This document shows positions 14,787 through 23,641 of a stretch of 33,206 nt of DNA, piece after piece (within the stretch, counting starts at the first letter, position 1; every line of letters starts with the position of its first letter). A program made the position numbers and the translations under genes. The notes under the pieces were generated by a model. The model did no database searches and was not told the DNA's origin. It saw only the letters and a list, made by a program, of their open reading frames with translations. This DNA comes from Odoribacteraceae bacterium (GTDB lineage: Bacteria > Bacteroidota > Bacteroidia > Bacteroidales > Marinifilaceae), in NCBI GenBank assembly GCA_031276355.1, contig JAISNC010000110.1, forward strand, positions 1-33,206, written 5' to 3'.

Positions 14787-16208
14787 TTAGTTGTTACCGT
14801 ATTCGATCTCTTCTTCCGGGACGGGTAGCTCGAAGATCTCCCGGGAGGCGGGTATCGCGCTCTGGCGGATGATGATGTCGTGCGCGAGGCGCTTGTAGGT
14901 GTAGAAGAGTTTTCCCTCGCCCCAGAACTCCTTGAGTTGCTCGATGACGACCTGTTCCAGCAGCTCGGCGTCGGTGAGCGTCTCCGGCAGCGCGCTGGTG
15001 GCGAGTTTCCGGGCGTTGCGGACGGCTTGTAGCAGGCGCCGGGCCTCCCCGTTGTCGGTGCCGATGTTCGCCTCGGCCGCGATGTAGTAGACCTCGCTGA
15101 GGCGGATCATGCTGATCACCTTTTCCCATTTCGAGACATCCTCGGTGTTGCGCGTGACGCGGACGTACTTGGAGAGGTAGTCGATCGCGGGGGTCGTGGA
15201 GGTGCGGCCCCACCAGTGGTTGTAGCGCGTGTCGTCGCTGGCACCGTGCCCGATCCCCGTGTAGACGTGCTCGCGGAAAGCGCTGTTGATCGCGTAGTTA
15301 AAGGTGAAGGAGGTGTTCCCCAGGTGCCCCTCCTCGCTGATCTCCGCGTCGTAGAGCGCCCAGACCAGCTCGGGCTGGAACATGTAGTCCTCCGGCACCT
15401 TGGCGTTGCCGGGCTGGAAGATCCCCGAGTCGATGACTTCCATCGCGTATTTCAAGGCCTCGCCCTTCTTCCCGACCAGGAGGTAGAGGCGGGCGAGGGT
15501 GGCGCACGTGGCGTAGTAGTTCACGCGGGCGCCGCGGAAGGGGTAAGCGAAGGCCTTGCTCTCGGGGCTATTGTCGACGAGGTCGGCGTTTCGCCTCCCG
15601 TGCGTGAAAATCGGGTCGTCAGCGAGCAGGTCGTGCGCCTCCTTGAGGTCGGTCTCGATCCTCGTGAGGACATCCCGGGCGCTCATCTGCCGGGTGATGT
15701 TGGTCGAAAACTCGTCGCGGTAGGGGATCGACGGCCGGTCCAGCCCGTCCGGCAGCACGGGGCCGAAGAGGCGCAACAGGTCGAGGTGCAGGTAGGCCCG
15801 CAGGCCTTTCGCCTCGCCCACGATCAGGTTGTAGTTGGGCAGGTTTTCCGGCGATCGTTCCCTGGCGTGCCCGAGCAACAGGTTGAGGTTGGCGATGGCC
15901 TTGTACATCCCGTGCCACGTGGCGGAGAGCCGCTTGACGACCGCCGCGTCGTCGTACTTGAAGTTGTAAAACTCGCTGCGCTCGTTCCAGTAGCGCGCGA
16001 TCTCGTCGGGGAACCCGGCGGTGAGTTCCATCCCGTAGAGGGCGGGCGAGGTCAACATGCTGTAGCTCCCGGCCAGGGTCTCCTGGAAGCCCCGTTCGTT
16101 TTCGAACATCTTGCTCTCGTCCACCTGGCCCAGCGAGGTGATGTCTAACCAGTCGTTGCAGGACGCGAGGGGGAAGAGCAACGCGAGGATATGGTATATT
16201 TTTTTCAT
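14787..16208 (-). CDS. SusD/RagB family nutrient-binding lipoprotein
   Basis: A 473-residue lipoprotein with the signal MKKIYHILALLFPLASC (Cys17), followed by NDWLDITSLGQVDESKMFEN, the standard SusD N-terminus. Helical TPR-like segments follow, with the family features LYLLVGKKGEALKYAMEVID and, near the C-terminus, MIRLSEVYYIAAEANIGTDN and EFWGEGKLFYTYKR. It forms the lid over the SusC channel and captures ligand at the cell surface. It begins 6 bases after the SusC stop codon. At 473 residues it is at the short end for the family, closer to RagB-type than to starch-type proteins. Confidence 0.93.
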   Translation of the reverse strand: MKKIYHILALLFPLASCNDWLDITSLGQVDESKMFENERGFQETLAGSYSMLTSPALYGMELTAGFPDEIARYWNERSEFYNFKYDDAAVVKRLSATWHGMYKAIANLNLLLGHARERSPENLPNYNLIVGEAKGLRAYLHLDLLRLFGPVLPDGLDRPSIPYRDEFSTNITRQMSARDVLTRIETDLKEAHDLLADDPIFTHGRRNADLVDNSPESKAFAYPFRGARVNYYATCATLARLYLLVGKKGEALKYAMEVIDSGIFQPGNAKVPEDYMFQPELVWALYDAEISEEGHLGNTSFTFNYAINSAFREHVYTGIGHGASDDTRYNHWWGRTSTTPAIDYLSKYVRVTRNTEDVSKWEKVISMIRLSEVYYIAAEANIGTDNGEARRLLQAVRNARKLATSALPETLTDAELLEQVVIEQLKEFWGEGKLFYTYKRLAHDIIIRQSAIPASREIFELPVPEEEIEYGNN

Positions 16209-16214
16209 GACGTG

Positions 16215-19200
16215 TTAGAAATTAAGGTTAACAGAGAAGGTGAACTGCCGCGCGAAGGGATAGTCGATGCCCCGTTCCCGTTTCACCGTCGAGAAGTAGA
16301 AGAGGTCGGTGGTGTTCAGCCCCAGCCGCGCCCGGGAGATGCCCCAGCGCTTCAAGATGTCCGGGGAGAGCTGGTAGGCGATCGCGATGTTGCTTAACTC
16401 CAGGTAATTGTTGTCCTGCACGAAGCGGCTGGTCGCGTAGGAGACGCTCCTGTCGGCGATGTCCTTGTAGAAGGAGCGGTCTCCCGGTTTTTGCCACCGC
16501 TCGTTGAGCACGCGCGCGTCGGCGTTGGCGTAGGGCGAGGCCCCCTCCACCCGCTCGGAGAGCGTGCTGTTGTAGAGCTGGCCACCGAAGCCGTAGCGCA
16601 GTTGCACGTTCAAGGAGAGCCGTTGCCAGATCAGGTTGCTGGCGATGTTCCCCTCCAGCGCGGGTTCAAGGTCGCCGGCGGTGATCTTGTCGCGGTAGTC
16701 CCACGTCTCGGTGATCGTGTTCGCGCGGGTGAGGAAAAGCTCCTTGCCGCTGGCCGGGTTGATGCCCAGGGAGCGCACCACCTTGATGGCCGAGAGCGAC
16801 TCTCCCTCCTCGTACATGGCGATGGGGCGCGTGAGCGTCGACGCGTTGGCACCGGTGTGATTCGCGGTGTTCAACGCGGCCAGCACGCTGCTGATCTTCT
16901 CCACGCGATTCTTGTTGTGCGTGCCGTTGACGTTGACGGCCCAGTCGAGGGTGGGCTTCCGGATGATGACGGCGTTGAGGTCGAACTCGAACCCCTTGTT
17001 GCTCTGCTCCCCGAAGTTCTCCGTGTAGGTCGTGAAGCCGAGGGAGGGCGGCACGCTGACGGGCAACAGCAAGCCCCCGGTGCGGTCGTTATAGTAGTCG
17101 AAGCGGAAGGAGAGCCGGCGCTCGAGCATCTCCACGTTCACGCCGATGTTTCGCTTGGTGCTCTGTTGCCACTCCAGGAGCTTGTTCCCGTATCCCATGA
17201 AGAACGCCCCGATGGCCTGGTAGTAGGAGTAGCCCGGGCTGTATTGCAGCATGGTCTTGGCCATGTAAGGCTCGAATTGCTGGTTGCCGGTGACGCCGAT
17301 GGAAGCGCGCAACGTCAGCCGGTCGAACAGCTTGTTGGCCCGCATGAAGCGCTCGTTGTTGATATTCCAGCCCGCGCCGGCCGACCAGAGGGGGGCGAAG
17401 CGGCTCTCCTTGCCGTACTTCGAGGAGCCGTCGACGCGACCGGAGAGGTCGACGAAGAAACGGTTGTCATAGGAGTAGTTGACGATGCCCAGCCACCCGA
17501 TCATCCGGTATGTCCCTTCCGTCCCGACGGGACGCCCGCCTTCCGGGAAGGTCATGGCGAAGCCGATCTCGTTGAAGCGCTCGTCGAGGAAACCCGTGCC
17601 GGTGAACGCGCGGGAGTTCTCCCGGCTTTCGATCACGTTCACGCCGGCGCCGCTGTAGACGAGATGCTTATTGATGGCCAGCGAGTAGGTCAGCGTGCCG
17701 TTAACGTTATACGAGAAGCTGTTCCCGTTCGTGATCGTGTAGCTGCCTTTCTTGAGGGGATCCGTCTCTTTGGCGAAGCGGGTGTGCTCGGGGGAGATGT
17801 ACTTGTGTTTCTCTTTCAGCTCCCGGTTCAGGGCCAGCGATCCCTTGAAGCGGAGTTCCGGCGTGATGAAATAGTCCACGCTCAGGTTATTGATGACGCT
17901 CGTGATCTGCTCGTGATCCTTGTAGGGGAGCGTTGCGTTGTAGAGGGGATTGTGATACTGGGTGGCGCTCTCGTCGGCGTAGTAGTGTTGCCTGGGGTAG
18001 GTCTTGACTAACTTCCCGTTCTCGTCGCGCACGGGGTTATACGGGTTCGCCCTGGCATAATCCGCGAACGACCCGTGGGGGGAGTTCCGCACGTTCACCA
18101 GCCCGTGGGAGAAGCTGTTGCGGATGTTGATCTTGTCGCGCACGCGGTAGGTGAAATCGAAGGTAAGCCCGAGGTTCTCGCGGGAGGATCGCTTGATCAC
18201 CCCGCCGTTTTTCCCGTAATTGGCGTTTATGCCGTAGATCACGCTGCCCGTCCCGCCCTCCACGTAGATGGAGTGGGCATGGGAGAGGGCGTCGCGGGTC
18301 GGCTGGGCGAGCCAGTCGGTGTTGACTCCCCGCGCGATGTTGGCCTTCGCGTACTCCAGTTGCTGGTCCAGCCAGTGTTGCGAGGAGGGAGTGGTGCCGG
18401 TGTACACCCCGGCGGCGATCTCGTACGCCAGTTTCTCCCGGGCGTCCAGCAGGTTGTACTCCGACAGGTCGGGGGCCGAGAGGCTGGTGCGGTTGGTGTA
18501 CGAGACGGTAAATTTCCCGCTCGCCGGGCGCCGCGTCTCGATGACCACGACGCCGTTGGCCGCCCGCGAGCCGTAGTGGATCGTGGCGGAGGCGTCTTTG
18601 AGGATGCTCATGCTCTCGATCCGGTCCATGTCCATGTCGAAGACGTATTGTAACGAGACCTCGTGCCCGTCCACGATGAACGTGGGGAGGTTACTCTCTC
18701 CCAGGAAACTGCTCTCCCCGCGGACGAAGAAATCGGGGAGGGTGTTGGGGTCGGATCCCCGTTCGTTATCTTCCCGGATCTTGAACGAGGGATCGATCAT
18801 CTGGAGGGCGGAGATCAAGTTCTCGTTCCCGAACTTGCGGAGTTCCTCCCGCTTCACGGAGGAGAAGGCGCCGGTGAAGGTGCTCTTCGACCGTTCGAAG
18901 TAGCCGGTCACCACGACCTCGTCGATCGCCTTGTTCTCCTCCTCCAGCCGGACGTTGATGGTCGTCCGGTTGCCGATCGCCACCTCCTGCTGGAGCATCC
19001 CGATAAACGAGAAGCGCAGCACGTTCTCGTCGTCGTCCGGCACGTTCAGCGAGTAGTGCCCCTCCGCGTTCGTGGCCGCGCCGGTGCCCGTCCCCTTGAG
19101 CATGACGCTCACCCCGGGCAGCGGCTCTCCCCGTGTGTCGGTCACGATGCCGGAGATGATCCTCGTCCCGCCCGGCCGTCGCGGGGTCTCCTTCCGGATG

Positions 19201-19517
19201 ACGATCGTCTGGTTGTTCACGGAGTAGACTAACCCCGTTCCTCGCAGGCAGTCGGAGAGGATCGCGTCAAGCGTCACCTCGTGGAAACGGACGTCTCGCC
19301 GCTTGAAGGCGGTCAAGTCCACGTCGCTGTACACGAAGTCGTAGTTCGAGACGCGCTTGATCTCGTTGATGATCTCCTTGAGCGAGGCGTTTTGCAGGTT
19401 CACGGTCAACCTCTCCTCTTGTTGCGCGAGGGCCTCTCGTGGAATCCCGGTGGTCAAGGCCACGAGAAAGAGGAATAGAAATCCTCTCTTCCACTGAAAA
19501 AGTCGTTTTTTCTTCAT
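16215..19517 (-). CDS. SusC/RagA TonB-linked outer membrane transporter with STN domain
   Basis: A protein of about 1,100 residues. I chose the ATG at 19517 (MKKKRLFQWKRG followed by a hydrophobic signal peptide ending LAQQ). An ATG at 19544 would add nine residues but lies three bases from a hairpin. Domains in order: STN signalling domain (about 35-110, LTVNLQNASLKEIINEIKRV), carboxypeptidase-like beta domain (about 118-193, ISGIVTDTRGEPLPGVSVML), the TonB-box/linker region with NKAIDEVVVTGYFER, plug (about 213-340, containing NGVVVIETR), then a 22-strand barrel ending in the aromatic SVNLNF. It imports a ligand captured by the SusD partner, using TonB energy. The STN domain implies cross-envelope signalling to the FecR encoded directly upstream. 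Confidence 0.95.
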   Translation of the reverse strand: MKKKRLFQWKRGFLFLFLVALTTGIPREALAQQEERLTVNLQNASLKEIINEIKRVSNYDFVYSDVDLTAFKRRDVRFHEVTLDAILSDCLRGTGLVYSVNNQTIVIRKETPRRPGGTRIISGIVTDTRGEPLPGVSVMLKGTGTGAATNAEGHYSLNVPDDDENVLRFSFIGMLQQEVAIGNRTTINVRLEEENKAIDEVVVTGYFERSKSTFTGAFSSVKREELRKFGNENLISALQMIDPSFKIREDNERGSDPNTLPDFFVRGESSFLGESNLPTFIVDGHEVSLQYVFDMDMDRIESMSILKDASATIHYGSRAANGVVVIETRRPASGKFTVSYTNRTSLSAPDLSEYNLLDAREKLAYEIAAGVYTGTTPSSQHWLDQQLEYAKANIARGVNTDWLAQPTRDALSHAHSIYVEGGTGSVIYGINANYGKNGGVIKRSSRENLGLTFDFTYRVRDKINIRNSFSHGLVNVRNSPHGSFADYARANPYNPVRDENGKLVKTYPRQHYYADESATQYHNPLYNATLPYKDHEQITSVINNLSVDYFITPELRFKGSLALNRELKEKHKYISPEHTRFAKETDPLKKGSYTITNGNSFSYNVNGTLTYSLAINKHLVYSGAGVNVIESRENSRAFTGTGFLDERFNEIGFAMTFPEGGRPVGTEGTYRMIGWLGIVNYSYDNRFFVDLSGRVDGSSKYGKESRFAPLWSAGAGWNINNERFMRANKLFDRLTLRASIGVTGNQQFEPYMAKTMLQYSPGYSYYQAIGAFFMGYGNKLLEWQQSTKRNIGVNVEMLERRLSFRFDYYNDRTGGLLLPVSVPPSLGFTTYTENFGEQSNKGFEFDLNAVIIRKPTLDWAVNVNGTHNKNRVEKISSVLAALNTANHTGANASTLTRPIAMYEEGESLSAIKVVRSLGINPASGKELFLTRANTITETWDYRDKITAGDLEPALEGNIASNLIWQRLSLNVQLRYGFGGQLYNSTLSERVEGASPYANADARVLNERWQKPGDRSFYKDIADRSVSYATSRFVQDNNYLELSNIAIAYQLSPDILKRWGISRARLGLNTTDLFYFSTVKRERGIDYPFARQFTFSVNLNF

Positions 19518-19546
19518 AATTTTGGTCGTTGTTAAATTAGACATGG

Positions 19547-19566
19547 CCACCCGTTGCCGCGGGTGG
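19547..19566 (-). promoter_or_regulatory. Hairpin in the fecR-susC spacer
   Basis: A perfect 7-bp stem (CCACCCG, 6-base loop, CGGGTGG) lies in the 105-base gap before susC. It ends two bases before a possible ATG at 19544 and 29 bases before the preferred one. It could affect susC translation or message stability. No T-run follows. Confidence 0.4.
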
Positions 19567-19622
19567 TATCGTGCGGGCCGCCCGGGAATCAACACCCGCG
19601 GCGGTCTTTTACTTCCGCGCGA

Positions 19623-20768
19623 TCACTGGACGGTGATCGCGTGATCGTTACGTTCGAAGCGTACCTTTCCCGTCTCCTCCAGGAGTTGTAGCACGTCGCT
19701 GACGCTCCCGTGCCTCTTCATGTTGAGCGAGAAGGGCAGCGAACGTGCCGCGTCGCTCCGGAAGATGACGTCGAGGGAGTACCACCTGCCCGCGTCCTTC
19801 AGGATCGTCTCCAGCGGGGCGTTGTCGTATACTAAACGCCCTTCCTTCCATCCCAAGAAGAACGCCGGGTTCGCCGGCATCGTCGCCATCGTCTCCTCCC
19901 GGCGGTCGTACACCGCCCGCGTGTTCGGCACCAGCGAGACGACGCGCTCTCCCGCGTGCATCTGGACCCGCCCGCTCTCCAGTATGGTTTGTATCACCGC
20001 CTCGTCCTCGTAGGCGCGCACGCCGAAGGAGGTGCCGGTGACCTCCACGCGTACCGGGAGCGCGTGGACCGTGAAGGGGCGACGCGCGTCCGCCTGGACG
20101 TTGAAATAGGCCTCCCCCTTCAGGTAGACATCGCGGCGCGAGCCGGAAAACGCGGCCGGGTAGGTCAATTCCGTCCCGGCGTTCAGGTAGACGGTGCTCC
20201 CGTCGGAGAGGGTCAACACGTACTCGCCGCCGCGCGGGACGCGCAGGACGTGCATCTCGCTCGCCTCCTCTTCCCGCGCGGTGTAGCGGAGGGATGCCTC
20301 GTCCGCTTGCAGCCCGGGACGGGCGAGCGCGAGCGCGTTCAGGGCTTCCTCGTCGCCCAGGTCAACGCGCGATCCGTCCGGCAGGAGCAACGTGGAGGAG
20401 GCCACCGGGAACGGGTCGACGGCGGGCGCGGCGCCGGAAGGACGCGGGAAGAGATAGTATGCCGCGCCTCCCGCCGCGAGCAGCAGGGCGACGGCGACGG
20501 CGCGGGCTATCTTTCGCCGCGTCACGATCCTCTTCCCCCGGGTGACCCGCCGGCGCAAGGCTTGCCACGCGCGTGTTTCTTCCTCTTCCGGGTAGACGAA
20601 GCGGGCGATTTTCTCTTCCGCCGCTTGCAACGAGGTCGCCCGTCGGAAGAACTCTTCGTGCCGGGGAGAGGCCGCTCGCCACTCTTCCAGCTCTTTGGCT
20701 TGCTCCTCGTCAAGTTTGCCCTCGATGTACCGGGACAGTAACGGGCCTATGGGTGTTTCTTTGATCAT
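19623..20768 (-). CDS. FecR family anti-sigma factor
   Basis: A 381-residue inner-membrane protein. I chose the ATG at 20768 (MIKETPIGPLLSRYIEGKLD); the extra 12 residues upstream are not FecR-like. The cytoplasmic anti-sigma part (about 1-85) has TRAWQALRRRV. A transmembrane helix lies at about 88-107 (RAVAVALLLAAGGAAYYLF). The periplasmic FecR domain spans about 175-280 (VPRGGEYVLTLSDGSTVYLN, FNVQADARRPFTVHALPVRV). The C-terminal DUF4974-type domain (about 310-381, DNAPLETILKDAGRWYSLDV) resembles an STN fold and is thought to contact the SusC STN domain. It is encoded just upstream of susC but has no sigma gene in front of it, unlike the usual order. Confidence 0.93.
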   Translation of the reverse strand: MIKETPIGPLLSRYIEGKLDEEQAKELEEWRAASPRHEEFFRRATSLQAAEEKIARFVYPEEEETRAWQALRRRVTRGKRIVTRRKIARAVAVALLLAAGGAAYYLFPRPSGAAPAVDPFPVASSTLLLPDGSRVDLGDEEALNALALARPGLQADEASLRYTAREEEASEMHVLRVPRGGEYVLTLSDGSTVYLNAGTELTYPAAFSGSRRDVYLKGEAYFNVQADARRPFTVHALPVRVEVTGTSFGVRAYEDEAVIQTILESGRVQMHAGERVVSLVPNTRAVYDRREETMATMPANPAFFLGWKEGRLVYDNAPLETILKDAGRWYSLDVIFRSDAARSLPFSLNMKRHGSVSDVLQLLEETGKVRFERNDHAITVQ

Positions 20769-20838
20769 GCTTTTTCTTTTTTCTAATACTAAAACACGGT
20801 GCACCCCGTTAGGTGTAATAGCGTGTCCCGTTTTTTTT

Positions 20839-20934
20839 TTATCGCCGGGCGCCGGTGACCTTGCTACTGAGGTTGTTTAGTTGATTGAATGAGGTAGAAA
20901 TGAGGTTATTACTTGACTTGTGACTTATCGTCAT
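20839..20934 (-). CDS. Possible 31-residue ORF upstream of fecR
   Basis: An ATG at 20934 opens 31 codons (MTISHKSSNNLISTSFNQLN, then NLSSKVTGARR) ending at a TAA beside a run of ten Ts on the plus strand. The ATG overlaps the TGA of an open frame running down from the 21-bp array (ATGA overlap). There is no recognisable family or ribosome-binding signal. It is listed because the overlap and the low GC of this patch are unusual here, and it may not be a real gene. Confidence 0.2.
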   Translation of the reverse strand: MTISHKSSNNLISTSFNQLNNLSSKVTGARR

Positions 20935-21011
20935 GCGGGTTGTTTTGTTGGCTGAACAAGGAGTGGGCTTATCCAAAACTCAGGTATCTGGACTTTTGAA
21001 ACAACCCTCGC

Positions 21012-21368
21012 TCGCCCGTTTATTCCCCGGGCTGCCATTTTGTCGCTAAAAGCGCGGAAATCCTCGCTCGGGGCGCGGTCGTTGTCAGTAAAAGCGAGGA
21101 CGTCCTCGCTCGGAGCGAAGAATTTTAAGTTCCGAGTGAAGAATTTTAAGTTCTGAGTGAAGAATTTTAAGTTCTGGGCGAGGAATTTTAAGTTCTTAGC
21201 GAGGGATTTTAAGTTCTGGGCGATGAATTTTAAGTTTTAAGCGAGAAATTTCAAGTTTTTAAATAGGAATCTTGAGTTCCGAACAAGAAAATTTGAGTTC
21301 GGGGCGCGGTCGTTGTCGCTAAAAGCGAGGCCGCCCGCGCCCGGGGCGAGGAATCGCGCGCTCGGGCA
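21012..21368. repeat. Array of about 17 degenerate 21-bp repeats
   Basis: From 21012 to 21368 the sequence falls in a strict 21-base register. Two unit types occur. The AT-rich core (21117-21305, nine units) reads GAAGAATTTTAAGTTCYGRGY. The GC-rich flanks alternate GCGGTCGTTGTCGCTAAAAGC and GAGGACGTCCTCGCTCGGAGC, giving a 42-base super-repeat. On the minus strand the register gives heptapeptides such as TQNLKFF, AQNLKFL, APSEDVL and AFTDNDR. That frame is open from a TAA at 21239 down to the TGA at 20931 (about 101 codons), but it has no plausible start. There are no unique spacers, so it is not a CRISPR. It lies in the 5' region of fecR, between the MFS terminator and fecR. Confidence 0.85.
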
Positions 21369-21370
21369 AT

Positions 21371-21420
21371 AAAAATCCCCGCCCCGGGCACCAGCATGGG
21401 TGCCGCGGGCGGGGATTTTG
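21371..21420 (-). terminator. Strong terminator of the hexuronate operon
   Basis: A long stem (AAAATCCCCGCCCCGGGCACC at 21372-21392 against GGGTGCCGCGGGCGGGGATTTT at 21398-21419, loop AGCAT) has A/T runs on both sides, so it can stop transcription in both directions. It lies about 110 bases after the stop of the MFS gene and isolates that operon from the fecR region. Confidence 0.85.
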
Positions 21421-21529
21421 TTGATTCAAGCCGGCCGCTCCTCGTTTTTAGGCCGCGTTCTCGGGAACCGGGCTTTTGACACGCCCCGGGTAGGGAGTAT
21501 CTAAGCAGTTCGTGGCACCGGCACCGGGG
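21421..21529. other. Gap between terminator and MFS gene
   Basis: I see no gene or clear signal in these roughly 110 bases; they are the 3' untranslated part of the hexuronate operon. Confidence 0.5.
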
Positions 21530-22969
21530 TCAACGGACGACGATCGGCTTGTATCGCGGTACCAATGCCTTCATCACGCACCAGCCAACCAGGTAGGCCA
21601 CCGCGCAGATGATGAACACGATAAAATAACCCGCCGGTTCACCCTCGAAGCCCAGGAAACGCATTTTCGCCGCGCCCGCGAAGTCGAAGAGTTGTCCGGC
21701 TCCCTTCTGGATGATGAAGGAGCCGACGCCGCCCGCCATGCCGCCGATGCCGGTGATGGTAGCGATCGCGGTCTTGGGGAACATGTCGCCCACGGTCGAG
21801 AAGATGTTCGCCGACCAGGCCTGGTGCGCGGCGCACGCGATGCCGATTAACGCCACCGGCAGCCAGTAGCTATATGCCCCCAGCGGCTGCGCGAAGAGCG
21901 CCAGCAACGGGAAGAACGCGAAGATCAGCATCGAGCGCATCCGCCCGGCGTAGGGATCCAGCCGCTTCCGGTCGATGAAGTACGAGGGGAGCCAGCCGCC
22001 GATAAGCGAGAGCATCACGATCGTGTAGAGGACGGTGAGCGGCAGTACTTGCGCCGTGCCCTCGAGGCCGAAGACGGATTTCAGGTACTTCGGCATCCAG
22101 AAGAGATAGAACCACCAGACGCCGTCCGTCATGAACTTGCCGAAGGCGAAGGCCCACGTCTGCTTGAACTTGAAGCACTCGATAAACGTGAGTTTCCTGC
22201 TCCCGTCGCCGCCGGACGGCGTGCTGTCCTTGTCCGAGTGGATGTAGGCCAGCTCGGCCTTGTTGACGCGGGGATGTTGCTCCGGTTTCTTGTAGAGAAA
22301 GACCCAGAAGCCCATCCACACGAAGCCCAGGAGACCGATGAGGAGGAAGGCGGCTTCCCAGCCGAACGCGTCGGCGATGTAGAGGACGCAGGCGGGGGCA
22401 ATCATGGCGCCGATGGTGGCCCCGGAGTTGAAGATGCTCGTGGAGAAGGCGCGGGCGCGCTTCGGGTTGTACTCGGCGGTTGCCTTGATGGCCGCGGGGA
22501 AGTTGCCCGCCTCGCCGAGGGCCAGGATGAAGCGACAGGAGATAAATAGCATGACGCTGATGTTGATGATTTTGCCGCTGTCCCCCACCGTCTGGATCAG
22601 GTTTTTGGCCCCTTCGAACTCGAAGACCCACGTGCCGGTGGCGATGCCCGCCGTGGCGATGCCGCAGAAGGCGTGAAGGCAGGCACCGAAGGACCAGATG
22701 CCGATGGCCCAGAGAAAACCTTTCTTGGTGTCTAACCAGTCGACGAAACGGCCGGCAAAGAGCATGCAGGCGGCGTAGAGGAGGGAAAACCAGGAGGTGA
22801 TGGTGCCATAGTGGTCGTTCGTCCAGCCAAATTCGGGGCCGATGAAGCTTGGCCAGGTCAGCGACAAGACTTGCCGGTCAAGGTAGTTGATCGTTGTCGC
22901 GAAGAAGAGGAGGGCGCAGATGACCCAGCGGTAGTTGGTCATCTTGCTCGTTTGTGTGAGTGTTGTCAT
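21530..22969 (-). CDS. MFS hexuronate transporter (ExuT-like)
   Basis: A 479-residue major facilitator protein of the anion:cation symporter group. Helix 1 carries the family text [17 protein letters not shown], followed by [18 protein letters not shown] and the loop [16 protein letters not shown]. These are typical of ExuT-type hexuronate carriers, which bring glucuronate or galacturonate into the cytoplasm with protons. Twelve hydrophobic segments are visible. It is about 40-50 residues longer than E. coli ExuT, partly because of an insertion between helices 3 and 4 (residues about 110-140). Its ATG overlaps the eda stop (ATGA), so it is the last gene of the five-gene operon. Substrate is inferred from family and neighbours. 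Confidence 0.85.
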   Translation of the reverse strand: MTTLTQTSKMTNYRWVICALLFFATTINYLDRQVLSLTWPSFIGPEFGWTNDHYGTITSWFSLLYAACMLFAGRFVDWLDTKKGFLWAIGIWSFGACLHAFCGIATAGIATGTWVFEFEGAKNLIQTVGDSGKIINISVMLFISCRFILALGEAGNFPAAIKATAEYNPKRARAFSTSIFNSGATIGAMIAPACVLYIADAFGWEAAFLLIGLLGFVWMGFWVFLYKKPEQHPRVNKAELAYIHSDKDSTPSGGDGSRKLTFIECFKFKQTWAFAFGKFMTDGVWWFYLFWMPKYLKSVFGLEGTAQVLPLTVLYTIVMLSLIGGWLPSYFIDRKRLDPYAGRMRSMLIFAFFPLLALFAQPLGAYSYWLPVALIGIACAAHQAWSANIFSTVGDMFPKTAIATITGIGGMAGGVGSFIIQKGAGQLFDFAGAAKMRFLGFEGEPAGYFIVFIICAVAYLVGWCVMKALVPRYKPIVVR

Positions 22970-23637
22970 GACGTATGTTTTTTAATGATTTTCAACACGT
23001 TTTCGATCCCGCGCGCGATCTCGTCCCACGCCCCCCGCGCGAGGAGCGTCTTCGGGAAGAGGTTGGATCCCATGCCCACGCAGGTGACTCCTGCCGCGAA
23101 CCACTGGGTGAGGTTTTCTTCCGTGGGTTCCACGCCCCCCGTCACCATGACACGCGTCCAGGGCATGGGGGCGAGCACGTTCTTGACGAACGAGGGGCCA
23201 CCGACGTTGCCGGCGGGGAATATTTTCACGATTTCCGCCCCCAGCTCCTGGGCGAGGCCGATCTCGGTGACCGAGCCGCAGCCCGGGATGTAAGGCACCT
23301 GGCGGCGGTTGCATACCTTGAAGACATCGGGGTTAAGCAACGGCCCGACGATGAAGCTGGCCCCCAGCTGGAGGTAGAGGGAGGCCGTGCCGGCATCCAC
23401 CACGGAACCGGCACCCAGGATCATCCCGGGGCACTCCGTGGCGGCCCATCGCTCCAGCGCGCTGAACAATTCGTGGGCATGGTCGCCGCGGTTGGTGAAC
23501 TCGAACAGGCGCGCTCCCCCCGCGTGGCCCGCTTTCACTGCCTGCTTGACCACGTCGAGGTCGGCGTGGTAGAAGACCGGCACCAGGCCCGTCGCCGCCA
23601 TCGTCCGGCAGGTTTCTATCCTATTGAATCGTGCCAT
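22966..23637 (-). CDS. eda: KDPG/KHG aldolase
   Basis: A 223-residue class I aldolase that splits 2-keto-3-deoxy-6-phosphogluconate into pyruvate and glyceraldehyde-3-phosphate. Visible features are the catalytic Glu in [23 protein letters not shown], and the Schiff-base Lys in [14 protein letters not shown], then [12 protein letters not shown] for phosphate binding. Length is normal for the family. It ends the hexuronate pathway whose earlier step (UxuA) is encoded upstream in the same operon. It starts 4 bases after the SDR gene and overlaps the transporter gene by 4. Confidence 0.92.
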   Translation of the reverse strand: MARFNRIETCRTMAATGLVPVFYHADLDVVKQAVKAGHAGGARLFEFTNRGDHAHELFSALERWAATECPGMILGAGSVVDAGTASLYLQLGASFIVGPLLNPDVFKVCNRRQVPYIPGCGSVTEIGLAQELGAEIVKIFPAGNVGGPSFVKNVLAPMPWTRVMVTGGVEPTEENLTQWFAAGVTCVGMGSNLFPKTLLARGAWDEIARGIENVLKIIKKHTS

Positions 23638-23641
23638 GGCA

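Noticed and set aside
16491-18011. A 506-codon plus-strand ORF opposite susC
   Set aside because: It is a GC-rich shadow frame; its translation is low-complexity Val/Gly/Asp/Arg-rich text, while the minus strand encodes a complete SusC.
21012-21368. Possible CRISPR array
   Set aside because: The repeats are directly adjacent and degenerate with no unique spacers, and no cas gene is near.
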